Source of the DNA: Meghimatium bilineatum
Lineage: Eukaryota > Mollusca > Gastropoda > Stylommatophora > Philomycidae
NCBI GenBank assembly: GCA_034231615.1
Contig: CM067309.1
Location: forward strand, 31,232,798 to 31,296,797
DNA length: 64,000 nt
Direction: 5' to 3'
In this document: in pieces, positions 54,685 to 64,000 of the stretch
Layout of the letters: every line of letters begins with the position of its first letter
Numbering within the stretch: the first letter of the stretch is position 1
Notes under the pieces: generated by a model
What the model saw: the letters and a program-made list of their open reading frames with translations, nothing else
What the model was told of the DNA's origin: nothing
Databases searched by the model: none
Translations under genes and position numbers: made by a program

Positions 54685-55292
54685 AAAGAGCAGGTGAAGA
54701 ACAATAATCAGTTTATATAGAACATCGGGTGAGATAACAACCAGTTGAGAGAACAACGACCATGTGAGAAAACAACTACAGGTGAGATAACAACCAGTTG
54801 AGAGAACAACGACCATGTGAGAAAACAACTACAGGTGAGATAACAACCAGTTGAGAGAACAACGACCATGTGAGAAAACAACTACAGGTGAGATAACAAG
54901 CAGTTGAGATAACAATGACCAGGTCAGAAAACAACTACTGGTGAGATAACAGGCAGTTGAGATAACAACGACCAGGTCAGAAAACAACTACAGGTGAGAT
55001 AACAAGCATTTGAGATAACAACGACCAGGTCAGAAAACAACTACAGGTGAGATAACAAGCAGTTGAGAGAACAACGACCAGGTCAGAAAACAACTACAGG
55101 TGAGATAACAAGCAGTTGAGCGAACAACGGCCATGTGAGAAAACTACATACGAGATAAAAACGACCAGGTCATAAAACAACTACAGGTGAGATAACAACA
55201 ACCAGTTCAGAATACAACTAACAGGTGAGATAACAACGACCAGGTCAGAATACAACTAACAGGTGAGATAACAAATTCACGGTGAACTCACG
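54685..55292. repeat. about 53-bp minisatellite, roughly 11 copies
   Basis: Unit contains GAGATAACAACCAGTTGAGA and AACAACGACCATGTGAGAAA. Later copies shorten and diverge (GACCAGGTCAG variants). Confidence 0.94.
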
Positions 55293-56654
55293 AATGAGAG
55301 AATAACCGAAAAGTCCCGATAAGGATAGACACTGGTAGAATACGAGAGTGGTGATATAACAGCATCAGAGTGTTGCATAAACAATGCATTTGGTGTCCTA
55401 CTTAAACAGGCCTTAGCCAAGCATCACTGCGTACAGCACAAATGAACAGAACCAAACAATTGACAGAATGATTACAATAAACGGTGGTTAAATTATAGAC
55501 AAACATGTTCATTCAGGTTAATGATCTTAAACTATTGACAATGCTAACGTTAGCAAACACTTTGGCAAATAGTGCTCTAATAGTGTTGTAAGAGGAAGAT
55601 TTTCTCACGTTTTCTAACTACAGGTCGGTCGGATACTGCCTGTCGTGTCGACTCTTCTAATGAGGTGGCGATAATGGGGGTGATGATGAAGTAATTACTA
55701 CAGATGTTAGCATGTAGTTCTATACAGTTCATATTCTATCTGACAAAATCACATATCCTCTGTTGAGTAACCGAGGTGACACCAGAACCGGTACACATAA
55801 GGCTTCATGTCTCACAAGCAGGGTTATATTGACGAGGGTGGCGGGGAGGGGTGTCATATGTTGACCACTCTGCAGTGATCGGTCATCTAGCATTTCCTGC
55901 TACCTAGGAGTCCTGCTACAATAGGACAAATGTACAACGTCCGCTGGCCTGCGGGATCACTATTCAACATCTACGGGGACAATATGACAGAAGACAAACG
56001 TAAATAAAATTGAGGTAATGCAGTAACAATGAAGACTGTTTCACAGATGACAGGCTGTCAACCTATCCTTCAACTATCCGTAAACGCCTCCTACGACATG
56101 TCTGAAAAAAAAAAACCCGTTCTCTGTACCGTAAGCCCATGGTCCCAGTTGATACACGGACGTGACACTGCAGTACTGTGATGCACTGAGCCACAAATTT
56201 TGCATCGGCTCAATTTACGGTAAAGTCAATTTTAGTATTTTATTTACAGAAATCAAAATCTAAATGTGGACATTCAGTTATGCAAGCATTTGGAACATGA
56301 TTTTTCTTGCAGATTATTGGCAAATGGCGAATGTAGAGGCCAACATAAATAAATCAGTACACGCAGAAGTGGATCTACGTGAAACTGATATGGCATAGAA
56401 ATGCATTTGGTAAGGAAGTGGGGAAACGAGTTCTCCTTTTAAAATAAAACTAATAAAGGCTGCTTTAAAAGAAAAATTGAAAACCGCAGCGTAGTGTGTT
56501 CTACCGTGGCTATCGTCAGAGTACTAACAGGCCTTTTAGCTGAATTAATAAGGTCTTTTTTCGTTACTTTTCTTGATTATTCCCGTGTTTTCCATTGGCC
56601 AATATTTATATACTTGGAATCGCATGCCAAATATCACAGGCCTCTTCTGTTATA
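55293..56654. other. unassigned, no gene seen
   Basis: 56035-56115 contains GACAGGCTGTCAACC, also at 33612. Otherwise nothing assignable. Confidence 0.4.
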
Positions 56655-56830
56655 AGCATCTTCTTCTTCAGTATTCATTCTCAAACTCCCGCTGGATCTC
56701 TCTTGTAGCAGGACCATGGTCCTATTAGATTTCCAGTAGGATGTAGCCCAGAGAATGGAAATGCGTTGTGTCGCCGTTTTCTTTGCACCAATGGCCCGAC
56801 ACATACGTCTTCGGCGGATTATAAGCATCT
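56655..56830 (-). repeat. interspersed repeat family A, diverged copy
   Basis: CTTCTTCTTCAGTATTCATT, CTCAAACTCCCGC, AGAATGGAAATGCGTTGTGT and GGCCCGACACATACG follow family A order. Confidence 0.65.
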
Positions 56831-57548
56831 AAAAATAAATATGCAAGTCACGACGTTAAACAATGATACAGAGTACCATGAGCAAAATCTCTCATCATAT
56901 AAGTGGAACACGTGTTCAGAACTAACTCAGACTTGAGGAGACAACGTCTTCCGAACCTTGATGATGATAACAGTAGGAAACAAAAGTTCTGTCTGTGGCC
57001 GCAACAAATCTGTTAATCGAAGAGCTTCAAAGAAAAGTTCACGCAGTCCGTGCTGACTAGAGATTGTTTATAAATTACCTCAACAATTTCGTTGGGAAGG
57101 GGTAATGCAAAAGTTTCAGTTGTTGCTGACACGGATGATTGACAAAAACTTGACGTAAATAATACCGTTTTCATATAGACTAATTAAATTGTGTGAATTT
57201 GGTTCTTTGTTTTTCTCAAAATGTGAAACACATCTGATAGTTTGTTTCCTACCGTATCTGCTAAATGAAAAAGTGTGATATAAACAAGACATGGTTAAAT
57301 TAAGCATTAATAACACGAATATAAACTGTCAATTTATAACTGTCAAAAAATAATGAGAGCAACAACTGTCAATTCTTGACATTGCTGAAAGGGGAGGAGG
57401 GATTGACAAACAATTGTTGATCTAATTTATGGACAGTCCTCTACTAAGTATGGTGAGGTCCCGATCACTAACCCTTAAATCGGTCCGCAATCCTAAAGTT
57501 TGATCACAGCTGCTTAACAATAATCAAGCAAAAATTAAAGGCAATTTA

Positions 57549-57585
<37 letters not shown>

Positions 57586-57737
57586 GTTGTGTGCGTGTTT
57601 ATGTGTGTGTTTGAGGTTAATTTGATTTCAGGTTGTATCCCGGACATTCAGTATCAGGAATGTTCAAGAAAAATCACAGCTAGCTCCTGAGGAGCAGGAA
57701 GTCAAATATAATAAATACCTCTATCTTTTCTTGATTC
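56831..57737. other. unassigned; (CT)n(GT)n at about 57550-57590
   Basis: No gene recognised. Microsatellite CTCTCT...GTGTGT near the right. Confidence 0.45.
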
Positions 57738-57896
57738 TGACGGGAATTGAACCAGGTCCGTTCTAGAGGCACCGAATCGTCTTGCAACTATTGCAAACAG
57801 GGGTTTTCCGTACTGGAGTAGCGGGACGTGGTTTACTTGAGTTGCATGCAAGACGATCCGGTACCGCTAGAAAGGTCCTGGTTCACTTCCCGTTAG
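57738..57896. mobile_element. inverted-repeat (foldback/MITE) family B element
   Basis: TGACGGGAATTGAACCAGGT-CCGTTCTAG-GGCACCG-ATCGTCTTGCA on the left is mirrored on the right (to 57896) around a 40-bp centre. Related single arms occur at 10080 and 54062. Confidence 0.75.
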
Positions 57897-58084
57897 CCTC
57901 ACGAATTTGTCATATATCATCATGCATCCTACTTGAAATCTTATCTGTCTCTTTGATTGGCTAATTAACCACATGTGAAAAGGATGTCTCCCTGCCCTGG
58001 TGATTTTGCATGCCGCAGAGAGTTGGACTATTCCGTGTATACAATAAAACTAGGAGAAATTACTCCTCCACGTATAACTAACTA

Positions 58085-58722
58085 ACATGCAGAACACGTA
58101 GTTGTTCTATCTAGTTCACAGTGTCAACGGCAGAACACGCAGTTGTTCTATCTAGTTCACAGTGTCAACGGCAGAACACGTAGTTGTTCTAGCTAGTTCA
58201 CAGTGTCAACGGCAAAACACGTAGTTGTTCTAGCTAGTTCACAGTGTCAACGGCAGAACACGTAGTTGTTCTAGCTAGTTCACAGTGTCAACGGCAGAAC
58301 ACGTAGTTGTTCTATCTAGTTCACAGTGTCAACGGCAGAACACGTAGTTGTTCTAGCTAGTTCACAGTGTCAACGGCAGAACACGTAGTTGTTCTAGCTA
58401 GTTCACAGTGTCAACGGCAAAACACGTAGTTGTTCTTGCTAGTTCACAGTGTCAACGGCAGAACACGTAGTTGTTCTATCTAGTTCACAGTGTCAACGGC
58501 AGAACACGTAGTTGTTCTATCTAGTTCACAGTGTCAACGGCAGAACACGTAGTTGTTCTATCTAGTTCACAGTGTCAACGGCAAAACACGTAGTTGTTCT
58601 TGCTAGTTCACAGTGTCAACGGCAGAACACGTAGTTGTTCTAGCTAGTTCACAGTGTCAACGGCAGAACACGTAGTTCTAGCTAGTTCACAGTGTCAACG
58701 GCAAAACACGTAGTTGTTCTAA
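58085..58722. repeat. 41-bp minisatellite, about 16 copies
   Basis: Unit contains CGGCAGAACACGTAGTTGTT then CTAGCTAGTTCACAGTGTCAA. Variants: CTAT/CTAG/CTTG CTAG, and GCAAAACAC for GCAGAACAC. Each unit has the inverted hexamers AGAACA and TGTTCT six bases apart. Confidence 0.96.
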
Positions 58723-59544
58723 TATTAATTATGAATGTGCATCAAATCCCAATGCATTGATACCTACCTTTCAGTCGGGTGAATGAAGAATATAATGCAT
58801 CGGGAATTGAAACACAATCAGTTCAGCTTACTACCGCCAAGAGATGTCGATTCTTTAATACTGGGCCCAATGTAAAGTACGCCATGACCCAGGTCGGGTG
58901 ACTCACTCGCAGCTTACAACATCAATGCATCATACGCCAGAATAGGCCCCTGAAATTATCCACTAAGTAATTCAATATCAATACATTTATTTCACCAAAA
59001 TGGAATCATTTAAGTAATGCTTGTGTAAGACAATGGATATCGTGTCTGCAAAACAATCAGGATGGGGTGGGGGAGAGGGGGGTTCACAAAATATAAACTG
59101 GGAAACATTAGTAGACAGTATTTAGATCACATTGAACAGCCACGTTGACTTCAGATCTAAACTGGGAATAAATTACAATGTGCGATTGGGGAAGGCAGAC
59201 AGGGCAACTGTAACAACAATATAAAATAGATCATTGGCGTTGGAATTGAGTTGTACAAAAAAAAAACGTTAGGTCTCTTTGTTGTAGCGTGATAGCGACA
59301 AATTTGAATACATTGTAGAGCACGGGGAAGGAAATCGATATACTTGTTTGCAATTGTGTGCTGAATCTTTGATGTTTGTAGCTAATAGGATGAGAGAGTC
59401 ATGTTTCCAGATACTTCTATACACATTCCCGTCCATAGGAAGGCGAGTACTAGCTGTGCATTGAGTGATCTGTGTGCATGCGCGCTTGCATGCCCCTGTA
59501 TGTTTGTGTGGCCTCCTACCTCCACTATCCATTCGTATCTCTAT
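58723..59544. other. unassigned, no gene seen
   Basis: Short frames without motifs. Confidence 0.4.
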
Positions 59545-59850
59545 TGGGGACACTCAATAACAACTATTGGGAACACTGAATAACACTATTGGGGACATTG
59601 AATAACACTATTGGGGACACTGAATAACACTATTGGAAACACTGAATAACCCTATTGGGGACATTGAATAACACTATTGGGGACATTGAATAACACTATT
59701 GGGGACACTGAATAACACTATTGGGAACACTGAATAACCCTATTGGGGACATTGAATAACACTATTGGGGACACTGAATAACACTATTGGGAATACTGAA
59801 TAACACTATTGGGAGTACTGAATAACACTATTGGGGACATTGAATAACAT
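59545..59850. repeat. 22-bp minisatellite, about 14 copies
   Basis: Unit contains AACACTATTGGGGACATTGA with GGGAACACTG variants. Confidence 0.95.
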
Positions 59851-59904
59851 AATTACTTCATATATAAAGGTAATGCCGTAACAGCTCGTAGGGTATAACG
59901 AAAT

Positions 59905-59942
59905 TGGTTTAACGACCGTGGCTGAACAGCCTCATCATAAGA
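59905..59942 (-). other. degenerate hammerhead-like or retroelement tail motif, copy 4
   Basis: Minus strand: TTATGATGAGGCTGTTCAGCC then ACGGTCGTTAAACC. There is a TGATGA box and a GGCTG-TTCA-(C)AGCC stem, but the last box reads GTTAAAC rather than GAAAC. Confidence 0.3.
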
Positions 59943-60039
59943 GGTACTTTTAAAAAATTAATGTCGTAGGGTATATGGTTTATTTTGCCTCACATCATTA
60001 TGCCTCAGCCCCAGTTTAAATAAACTAGTGCTCTTTCGC

Positions 60040-60262
60040 CCTGTCTTTACCGTTGTCAAATGTGTAATTTGCATAGAACGATTAATAGCTGAAGACAGAA
60101 ATAACGGCAACAGGGGAAGAGGGCGCCCAAGACGACGATGGTACACTGATATATCAGATCATTTAAACACGTCTTTAACTGCGGCAGGGCAACTCGCCAA
60201 AATCGCGGAGTGTTAAGAGAATCCATAAAGAAGACTACGTTCTGAAAAGAATATCACATGAT
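60040..60262 (+). pseudogene. LINE ORF2 C-terminal end
   Basis: The plus frame reads L-I-A-E-D-R-N-N-G-N-R-G-R-G-R-P-R-R-R-W-Y-T-D-I, then H-L-N-T-S-L-T-A-A-G-Q-L-A. The GRGRPRxRWxxDI pattern followed by A-x-Q-L-A-x-D-R is a common animal LINE terminus. The natural end with (GAT)n is degraded. Confidence 0.8.
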
Positions 60263-60419
60263 AATGGGCATAGGAAGTAAGAGCTAATCGCTCGCAATTC
60301 CTGGGGTTCTCAAACAATGATGGTAATGATCTGTATATCTCTATTGATTCAAGGATACTATCTTTATAATGTCTTTAACACTAAACATCATGTGACATGT
60401 TGAACAAAGGAAACAAACA

Positions 60420-60935
60420 TTAACGAGCAGCAACTGATAGCGATACATATTACACAAGGAAGTAACCAATAGCGATACATATTACACAAGGAATTAACCA
60501 ATAGCGACAAAGATTACAAGAAAGTAACCAATAGCGACACATATTACAAGGAAGTAACCAATAGCGACACATATTACAAGGAATTAACCAATAGCGACAC
60601 AGATTGCGAGGAAGTAACTAATAGCGACACAGATTAGAAGGAAGTAACCAATAGCGATACATATTACAAGGAATTAACCACAAGCGATACATATTACACA
60701 AGGAATTAAAAAATAGCGACAAAGATTACAAGAAATTAACCAATAGCGCCACATATTACAAGGAAGTAACCAATAGCGACACAGATTACAAGAAAGTAAC
60801 CAATAGCGACACATATTACAAGGAAGTAACCAATAGCGACAAAGATTACAAGGAAGCAACCAATAGCATCACAGATTACAAGGAAGTAACCAATAGCGAC
60901 ACAGATTACAAGGAAGCAACCAATAGTGACACAGA
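60420..60935. repeat. about 30-bp minisatellite, roughly 17 copies
   Basis: Unit contains AACCAATAGCGACACATATT and ACAAGGAAGT, with many point variants and some ATTACACAAGG length variants. Confidence 0.95.
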
Positions 60936-61149
60936 CAACTACCATGCAAGTACACGTTGTCAGTATAGGACTGCCTGTCCCATTACAGGTCAATGTGACC
61001 CAGAAGTGATGCTGATGACGGATGTGTGAGTTTTAGACCAGATTGTAGACATGGCTTCTGAACACCATATTAAAGGGGAAAAAATCTTGTTTTTTTTCCG
61101 TTCACGTTAAGAGACACCACGGTATGGAGAGAGTGATATTGGAGGGGGT

Positions 61150-61325
61150 GATAGAAGGTAAAAAGGGGTAAAGGCCGACCAAGACACCGATGGACAGAAG
61201 ATACAGGAATGCCTGCACATGTCCCTAAAGGATGCAGTACAAGTTGCTCAAGACCGATGATAATTCAATAGATGCATAAGGAAGACTAGATTCTGGGAAG
61301 AATATGTCACGTGATGATGAGGCTG
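61150..61325 (+). pseudogene. LINE 3' end
   Basis: GGCCGACCAAGACACCGATGG (G-R-P-R-H-R-W-T-E-D-T-G) is followed by the block shared with 18541-18745 (GCCTGC-CATGTC-C...GATGCAG...TTGCTCAAGACCG) and ends in ATGTCACGTGATGATGA. Short 5'-truncated copy. Confidence 0.75.
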
Positions 61326-62014
61326 TAGATGTAGATGGCGCTACTACTCCCTGTTAATATGCAAGAGTTACAGAAACATTACAGAACTAGAGTAATCACG
61401 TGATTGCAAATCTAATTTCCTAGCAAAAAAGTACAGGATAACGGAGATATGACTCAGTGTCATAACATAAACCTTTCCCATGAGCGTTCAGCCGTGACCG
61501 TCGGCGGTTATAGGAGACCTAATTGCTAAACGTAAACATGGCTTGATTGGATATGTTTTTGATTATTGTCTGGCAATTCATTGGGAACTATTTATATAAT
61601 TGGAGTCGACCACCAAAAATAACCAAGGCCGACCATGAATCACAACCGGCCTTCTAGGTCATCAGTCCACAGGTCGTGACGTGCGCCCGGTCGCGGTTCA
61701 GATGCCTATCCAGTGGTTGACCAGAATCCATCTGACGAGTGTTGCCTTTGGTACTTAGTTTCGATGGCAACATTGTGACACGATGGCACACGAGATCAGG
61801 TGTGGCTCGAGTGGAGGCGAGCAAGAACTAGGAAAGAGATACAAGCAGGAGGGAAATATTACGAGATGAGTAGGTTACAGTCTATCACAGTGCATAACAC
61901 AGGCAAGAGACACATGATGTTGGAGGTCAGTTTCAGTAGTGTTTCGTTGCGGCGACGGCACTGATGATGGTGATGATGAATGACAACGTCACCAACATTA
62001 AGTGTTACAGAGGT
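61326..62014. other. unassigned, no gene seen
   Basis: Ends with GATGATGGTGATGATGA (61960), possibly another LINE tail. Confidence 0.4.
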
Positions 62015-62135
62015 AAAAACTAACGGGATGTCATAAACATAAAGTGACGTTTGTCAATTATTGCATACTCAGAGAACGGGATGTCACAAACATAACGTGG
62101 CGTTTGTCAATTATTGCATACTCAGAGAACGGGAT
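62015..62135. repeat. about 60-bp tandem duplication
   Basis: AACGGGATGTCATAAACATAA then GTTTGTCAATTATTGCATAC occurs twice. Confidence 0.9.
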
Positions 62136-62254
62136 CTGTTAGTGTTGTCCTTTACATTTTACATATCTTCTTCTTCTTCTTCCTCGTCAGTGTTCATTCT
62201 CAAACTTCTCTCAAACAAATTACACCAAAAACGACAGCTATTGTATGTATACCT

Positions 62255-62400
62255 CGGTATTCTAGTCGTTTGCAGTGCACTATTTTGTCGTTTGCAGTGC
62301 ACTATTTTAGTCGTTTGCAGTGCACTATTTTAGTCGTTTCCAGTGCACTATTTTAGTCGTTTGCAGTGCACTATTTTAGTCGTTTGCAGTGCACTATTCG
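62255..62400. repeat. 23-bp minisatellite, 6 copies
   Basis: GTCGTTTGCAGTGCACTATT with TTA between units; contains the self-complementary GTGCAC-type word. Confidence 0.95.
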
Positions 62401-62429
62401 GCTGAGTAAATTTATTTTAATCAAGTATT

Positions 62430-62520
62430 TGGTACATTATTCTATCAAAATTGACCGGAGGCCAGAGCGATGAACTCACACCCGTGAAGTCCAGGGTTCG
62501 ATGTCCGGTAAGGACTGGGT
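62430..62520 (+). repeat. possible tRNA-derived SINE remnant
   Basis: CCAGGGTTCGATGTCCGG is a good B box; GGAGGCCAGAGCGATGAACT precedes it. Shares GGCC...AACTCACACCCGTGA with the minus strand of 29735-29812. Confidence 0.5.
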
Positions 62521-62702
62521 TTTTTTTTCCTGTTGGAGGGTAAATTATAAAACTCACCCTGTACATGACGTGCCGACAGCACACGCATGTGGCTTTTAAC
62601 ACACAACTACATAATCCCTCCCTGAAACTTGCAACTCCCTAACAGGAAACATTCAGTATTTGACAGTTGTTTTGTTTTTTATTCTTTCCAGTGCAATTAG
62701 AG

Positions 62703-62971
62703 CAGTAGTTCTCAAACCTGCTTTTGAATCGAAGGCTTCCCCATTGGAATGAATTTTTCTTCCCTGGATCTTAAAAGAGTGTTGACTTTTTATCATACTT
62801 TATTTACCAGATGTCTTGTTCAACAGTGTTCAAATACTTGCCATCCTGGGTACTCACACCCATGTGACGGATCTTTTCTTCCCCTACCCATTTCCACATT
62901 TTTCTCTCCCCCCCCCGTGAAAACCTGTGAGAACCCTTGAGAAATCATATCGACCACATTGAGAACCACTG
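62703..62971. mobile_element. hAT-like MITE
   Basis: Begins CAGTAGTTCTCAAACC and ends ACATTGAGAACCACTG, the CAGTGGTTCTCAA-type ends of hAT elements. Flanks AATTAGAG and CATTAGAA agree at 6 of 8 positions, a decayed 8-bp duplication. 269 bp, no coding capacity. Confidence 0.72.
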
Positions 62972-63284
62972 CATTAGAATACTATTCAACACATGTTCAG
63001 TATCAATTGAAATATTCAATATACAACACGAGTGTTATTTATTGAACGTATAAGCCAGAGCCAATAGCCGCAGTTTATAGTTAATAGACTATTTCTCTAC
63101 TATGTGTATCTGCATGACATTCAAACAGAATTGCAGCAGCACTTTTTAAACAAATATAATTAGCTCATGAAATATTCTATTTCATGTAAATTCTTGAACG
63201 ATAAGGACATTCCGTGTAGCACTACTGTACGCATAGTATTTTTAACATGAATATTTAGTCACTGTAAACTTTTACCATTCATTT
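62972..63284. other. AT-rich spacer
   Basis: No assignable content. Confidence 0.45.
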
Positions 63285-63622
63285 ATGAACTAAGACGTGG
63301 TGGATTCAGACTAAGACGTGGTGGATTCAGACTAAGACGTGGTGGATTCAGACTAAGACGTGGTGGATTCAGACTAAGACGTGGTGGATTCAGACTAAGA
63401 CGTAGTGGATTCAGACTAAGACGTGGTGGATTCAGAATAAGACGTGGTGGATTCAGACTAAGACGTGGTAGATTCATACTAAGACGTGTTGGATTCAGAC
63501 TAAGACGTGGTGGATTCAGACTAAGACGTAGTGGATTCAGACTAAGACGTTGTGGATTCAGACTAAGACGTGGTGGATTCAGGCTAAGACGTGATGGATT
63601 CAGACTAAGACTAAGACGTGGT
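63285..63622. repeat. 21-bp minisatellite, about 16 copies
   Basis: AGACTAAGACGTGGTGGATTC with scattered variants; 21 bp is 7 codons, so a minus-strand L-S-L-N-P-P-R frame is open by default. Abuts a LINE 3' end. Confidence 0.96.
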
Positions 63623-63639
63623 GGAGTGATGCATAGATT

Positions 63640-63910
63640 CTAGTGACCTAGTGGTCAAAAGAAGCGCTACAAGGACTGTTAAAGATCTCACTGACAGCGT
63701 TTGAAATAGACCAAGACACATGGGAAGAACTTGCACAAAATAGATCTATATGGCGCTCTACAATCAAAATGAGCGCATCATCTTGTGAAAAGAGGAGAAA
63801 TGCTGCAGCCCAATAGAGGAGAGTAGCTATGAAGTCACGGATAGACAGACCGAAGTCCGTCTGGAGTGATCATTCTATGTCCGAGCTGATCAAGAATATT
63901 TACAGCACGA
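63640..63910 (+). pseudogene. LINE ORF2 C-terminal end
   Basis: The plus frame reads S-L-T-A-F-E-I-D-Q-D-T-W-E-E-L-A-Q-N-R-S-I-W-R-S-T-I, then C-E-K-R-R-N-A-A-A-Q and, after one stop, R-R-V-A-M-K-S-R. This fits the LxxxxIDxxTWExLAxDRxxWR...CExxRxxAAxxKRxxRK ending of animal LINEs. The window ends shortly after. Confidence 0.8.
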
Positions 63911-64000
63911 ATAAGGCTCATTAGCCATCTACGAACTAATAAGCTTGGTCAATAATTCTTACTGAATTTTCAAGTGTATGTAAAAAAAACATGGTCATCA

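Noticed and set aside
58085..58722. Array of canonical glucocorticoid/androgen response elements
   Set aside because: The half sites are six bases apart, not the required three.

Overview
This window looks like accessory, gene-poor DNA from a eukaryote, most likely an invertebrate animal; a mollusc is a guess from overall texture. It is AT-rich, packed with minisatellites and microsatellites, carries tRNA-derived SINE-like copies, hAT-type MITEs and many decayed non-LTR retrotransposon (LINE) pieces, and has introns with GT/AG borders. I found no convincing intact host protein-coding gene, rRNA or tRNA gene, and nothing prokaryotic.

Layout: 1-2069 is one 23-bp minisatellite that runs into a LINE on the minus strand (to about 2940). 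From 2.9 to 34.3 kb there is a mosaic of SINE-like copies, LINE fragments, hAT MITEs, a mariner-like transposase remnant and about 20 tandem arrays. From 34328 to 50096 lies the outstanding feature, a 15,769-bp mobile element that is almost entirely one perfect palindrome. From 50.1 to 64 kb the mosaic resumes, with further arrays and LINE 3' ends.

The palindromic element starts AGTAGTGTATG, ends CATACACTACT, and is flanked by the 6-bp direct repeat AAGCTG on both sides. AG...CT ends, a 6-bp duplication and about 15-16 kb length are the signature of Polinton/Maverick elements, which are virus-like DNA transposons related to adintoviruses. Its two arms of about 7.85 kb are nearly identical and meet at an imperfect GC-rich hairpin-like centre. 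Each arm carries the same gene set: (1) a two-finger C2H2 zinc-finger protein read toward the centre; (2) a two-exon gene read outward whose second exon resembles the PPP1R15/GADD34 C-terminal domain (also found in herpesvirus ICP34.5 and ASFV DP71L), which recruits protein phosphatase 1 to eIF2alpha; (3) a PC4/Sub1-like DNA-binding reading frame; (4) a short basic protein and one or two unrecognised exons; and (5) subterminal tandem repeats. I see no DNA polymerase B, integrase, ATPase, protease or capsid gene, so it should depend on a complete relative for movement. The different flanks and the target-site duplication make a simple assembly fold-back unlikely.

A second theme is that several minisatellites grew out of LINE coding sequence: a 23-bp array in the RNase H part of one LINE, an 84-bp in-frame array in the reverse-transcriptase region of another, and a 42-bp in-frame array from the C-terminal end of a third. 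Family assignments come from reading translations by eye and have not been checked against a database.
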